From contig BCIH01000002.1 in NCBI GenBank assembly GCA_002897115.2, forward strand, positions 147,591 through 211,590: 64,000 bases of DNA, read 5' to 3'. Positions 60,745 to 64,000 of this stretch are shown piece after piece. The translations under genes were made by a program, and so were the position numbers. How positions within the stretch are numbered: position 1 is the stretch's first letter; every line of letters starts with the position of its first letter. The stretch comes from Prototheca cutis (taxonomy: Eukaryota; Chlorophyta; Trebouxiophyceae; Chlorellales; Chlorellaceae). Under the pieces are notes generated by a model. It saw nothing but the letters and a program-made list of their open reading frames with translations. It did no database searches and was not told the origin of the DNA.

Positions 60745-63487
60745 ATGACAGAGGAGATTGTGATTGAGTCTTTCGCAGCCGAGCCCGACACCCCGGCGGT
60801 GCAAAGCCAGCAACAGCTCAGTCGCATTATTGAAGGTAAGATTTGCAGCTCTGGTGGGATGAGGTGGTCGTTGTGCTGGAAAGCAGCATTGAACCTGTTC
60901 GAGTGCTTGGCTGCAGGCCGATGCATGCCGATGGATGCTGCAGTTGACGTGCTTCCATCCCCTCCCTTGCCGCTGCTGCAGTGCCACTGGAATCGGTGGT
61001 GCGCCGGCCAGAGCCGCTGAACGACAAGGCGCTGGGCCTGCTTCGTGCCCAGGACGCGCAGCGCTGCGACCAGGACCTCCGGGTTATCAGGTTCGACGAT
61101 GAACTGGCGGCCCTTGCGGCTCGACGCGGCCTGCTGGTGCGGTTCCTCGTCAGCTCGCTGCGCACGTACGTGCCGTTCCCAGAGCTGAGCGTGGAGGCGC
61201 CTGAATTCATGACAGTCGAGTACCTCAAGCGCCGAGTCTTTCGTGCCAAACTCCAGCGCGGGGAGGTGCGCCTGGGGAAGGGGAGGAGGAGGAGTTGTGC
61301 GGCCGGGAACGCGCGAGGAAGAGAGGAGCTGGTGTGCGGGGATGTTGTTGGCACCATTCATTTGGTTTTTGCTAGGTTTGTCTTCTCTCCTTGCAGCTGC
61401 ACCCAAAGTGTGTCGTTGGAACGGCTCCCTATGCACACAATTGCACCCGAAGACCGGCCTGGCACATCCGCTTCCTGGTCCGCTCCCCACGTGCAGTATC
61501 TTGCACCCAGTCGCTTCATCCTAAGGAAGAGGACGACAGACCCGGGTCAGACCGTCGTCTTGCAGGACGTTCCATCGCAGACGCCCTCCAGTGCGTGCGC
61601 GTGTTTGTTTGAGGGGGGGGAGTCAGGGGGCTATAGACCATGGCAGGGTGAGCAAGCTCATCGGCCCAACCCTTGTTCAACGAGCGAGCAGTGGCGATGC
61701 ACGGGGCCCCGGCCAGCAAAGAGTGAATACAATTTCCAACTGCCAACCTCGGCAGGTGACGAGGTCTTCCTGTTCAATGAGGGTTTCATTGCCCCGGGGA
61801 CATACGAACTGTTCATCCAGGCTGCATCCTCGAGCAATGACAGTGAGCAGCAGGAGCGCCTGCTGGGAATCTCCCCCGTCGGGCAGCCTGGCTCGATGGC
61901 AAACCCGCTGGCAGGTGAGAGGCGTGGTTAAAGATACCACTTTCATCACTGGCCCTTGGCGCTGGTTTCGTTCAGAAGGTGGTTTTCTGCAAGCCCGCTG
62001 TGCAGCCTTGCACGCTGCCGGTGGGCGTGACACAGGATGCTTGTGCAATGGACCGTAGTCGTGACACGCGAGTCAGCTGCCAGGCGTTTCCCAGCGCAAA
62101 TTTCGGACCGGCCTGTTCCCCACTTGTCCACAGGCATGGGGATTGACCCACGATCGTTGTTCCAGCACTTGATGCTTGGCTCCGACAGTCACCTGCCGGG
62201 CTTTGTCACCCCAGGGGCCCTCCATCAGCTTGTGGAAACTCGCGATGGCCAGGGGCCCGGGCTGGCCGTGCCCATGCCCATGGCCGCCGGCATGCCCGGA
62301 CTCGGCCAGGACACCGAGGTGCGTGTGGGCGCAGGGACGATGCGGTAGGGGATGCCTTGGCGAGGACTGGGGACCTGAGGTTCAATCCACTCCTGGGAGG
62401 GATGCCGAAACAAGGGCGGCGATGAGTGCTCTGTCCTCAGGGGCGTTTGCTCTGCATGGTTTTGTCACCGGCCCTCCCTGTGGCATTCTGCATCCCGCTG
62501 GCAGGCTCTGGAGCAGCGGCGCGGCGAGGAGGCTGTCCCCAGCACCAAGCACGGCGCGAGCTCGAGCTGCGTGCAGAACCGGCATCGGCGACAGACAGGG
62601 CGATGGGGCATGGAGGAGGTGGAAGCGCTCATCGAAGGTACCATTGGTTGGGCGTCAAATGGCTTGCGCGCATGCATGCCTGGCGGGAGTGCTTGGGTAC
62701 GGGATCCTTCCTCGGCTCGAGCCCTCTCCGACACAGCAGCAGCTGTGAATGCCTCGTGCATGGCGCCCCTCCGCACCCACCCCACTCCCAACTCCCGACC
62801 CCTCAACTCCCACCCGCCCGACCTTTTCTGGGAAATGCATGGTGCAGGTGTGCGTGAGGTGGGAACGTCATGGAGCCAGATTCACACGCTGTTCACGGGC
62901 CCCGGTCGCATCAACAAGCGACGGTCACAGATGGACCTCAAGGACAAGTGGCGCAACCTGGTGCGATCGGCGACAAACCCTGGCCGGCACTCGCGGGGCC
63001 TGGAGCTCACGGAGCAGCAGCGCCAGGACATCCTGAGGGCCGTGTTTGAACGAACCGCGCATGTGGAGGAGGTGCTGGCGGCATCAGGTGGGGTGCACTC
63101 GGACTGTGTGTTTCCCTGGCTCTTGTGAGGGCAAGGCAGTGTGGGTGCTGGTTCTTGTTTGGACGCCGTGTCACTACACGGTGCGTCAATTCGGCAGGAC
63201 GGCTTTTGCGGCCATCATCTGACCAAATCATTCGGCCAATGCATGGCCCAGGGGACAGGTGCAGCGGGTGAACCCATTGACTCACTGCCAGGGCCGTTGG
63301 CAGTGTTTGTCGCCGCCATGCGGCTATGAATGGCGGGCAAGCAAGCTGTGACGTGCGGCATCCGCTCCTTTCTCCCGCAGGTCCCGAAGCCAGCCACGAG
63401 CATGTGCTGCGGCGGCTTGGTGACGGTGCGGAGCTGGACATGGGCGTTGAGGTGCTGTCTCAGGACAGCGACGCAACCGAGTCATGA
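60745..63487 (+). CDS. Telobox Myb protein (plant-type telomere-repeat-binding-like), about 430 aa
   Basis: Plant relatives bind double-stranded telomeric or telobox DNA. Exons: 60745-60835, 60982-61265, 61397-61490 (3' end tentative), 61756-61914, 62134-62318, 62505-62637, 62848-63087, 63381-63487. Residues 60-160 include MTVEYLKRRVFRAKL and HIRFLVRS, consistent with the ubiquitin-like region that precedes Myb in plant telomere-binding proteins. A linker rich in Gly/Met follows. The single C-terminal Myb repeat spans RWGMEEVEALIEG, VREVGTSWSQIH and the telobox signature MDLKDKWRNLVR, split by the intron at 62638-62847. A 60-residue acidic tail ends the protein. The Myb call is firm and telomere binding is inferred from the signature. 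The loop GPGRINKRRSQ between Myb helices 2 and 3 is somewhat longer than in Arabidopsis TRB/TRP proteins. Confidence 0.85.
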
Positions 63488-64000
63488 TCCAGCATGTGCA
63501 GCGACGACCACCGTCACCACTGCAAAGTCCTTGTTGTGTGTCCCGTGCTGAAGAATGCACAAAGTGGCGGTCTGTTGCCACGAGGAATCGCCTTGACAAC
63601 CTGATGGCAAACGCTCTTGCGCTCACATGGCTTGGGCGGCTGACATGGAAATGGCATGCAACGTGAGTGGCTCGGTCCCCCATGGGCAAGAGGACTTTCC
63701 CATCGATGGGGATGTACGGTCCCTGCCATTCGCTCGTGTGCCCAATCCACACTTGAGCACACTTCTGTGTGCCTGACCAGAATTGCCCACTTGTCACAGC
63801 AATGAATTTCAGGAAGTCTACTCAGTTTTGAGCGCAAGGAGGAGGTCGGGTCTGGCCCTGGTAGCGCTGCACATTCCAATTCTATGCCGGCATCGCGGGG
63901 CTGCAGCTGGTGTTGATCCGGGGATCCGGGGCTCGCGAGCATTGCGTCCAGGAATGGGTGTGCCCCTAGGGACTCCCCCCCTGCCGCTCGTGCGCCCTTT
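63488..64000. other. 3' end of window, no gene recognised
   Basis: About 500 bases after the Myb gene stop. Minus-strand frames are open but lack motifs or clear splice signals. Confidence 0.4.

Noticed and set aside
61591..61600. GTGCGT donor for exon 3 of the telobox Myb gene
   Set aside because: Using it with the best exon 2 donor gives an immediate frame break at the next exon; kept only as an alternative.

Overview
This window is nuclear DNA of a eukaryote with about 100 recognisable short spliceosomal introns, GC-rich exons, (CA)n, (GT)n and poly-C tracts inside introns, and no prokaryote-style operons. A green alga (Chlorophyta) is the best fit. It carries a plant/cyanobacterial-type 1,4-dihydroxy-2-naphthoate prenyltransferase (phylloquinone pathway), a plant-type telobox Myb protein and a monofunctional pantothenate synthetase. 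This lineage call is inference, since no rRNA or organelle marker is present. The assembly has one 268-base N gap (25100-25367) and several single n bases, so it is a draft. All exon boundaries were placed by eye from splice signals, reading phase and remembered family sequence.

Layout. 1-3127: last exon of an unknown plus-strand gene, then the six-exon ABC4/MenA gene. 3528-30284: a long minus-strand block of lineage-specific or highly diverged genes. It holds a 642-aa acidic protein, a 288-aa Cys-containing protein, two tandem paralogous non-RD protein kinases (about 1008 and 857 aa), a possible 300-aa protein and a 1459-aa modular protein. 30869-46744 is dense with conserved housekeeping genes: a TPT/DMT sugar-phosphate or nucleotide-sugar transporter (+), a GDA1/CD39 apyrase (-), WDR83/MORG1 (-), a membrane-anchored M14 carboxypeptidase (+), the SPOUT1 methyltransferase (+), Rab geranylgeranyltransferase beta (+) and pantothenate synthetase (-). 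47118-54687 (-): a large sn-1-specific diacylglycerol-lipase-like protein and the GINS subunit PSF1. 54688-56959 is gene-poor and contains a broken zinc-ribbon fragment of Fanzor/TnpB type. 56960-63487: a BSD-domain protein (+), a small Alba protein (-) and a telobox Myb protein (+).

The conserved genes serve unrelated pathways (quinone and CoA synthesis, prenylation, replication, mRNA processing, lipid signalling, chromatin/telomere), so their neighbourhood does not imply a joint function. The most notable global features are frequent GTGCG splice donors (22 of about 100 introns), five GC-AG introns, the tandem kinase pair and the Fanzor-like remnant.
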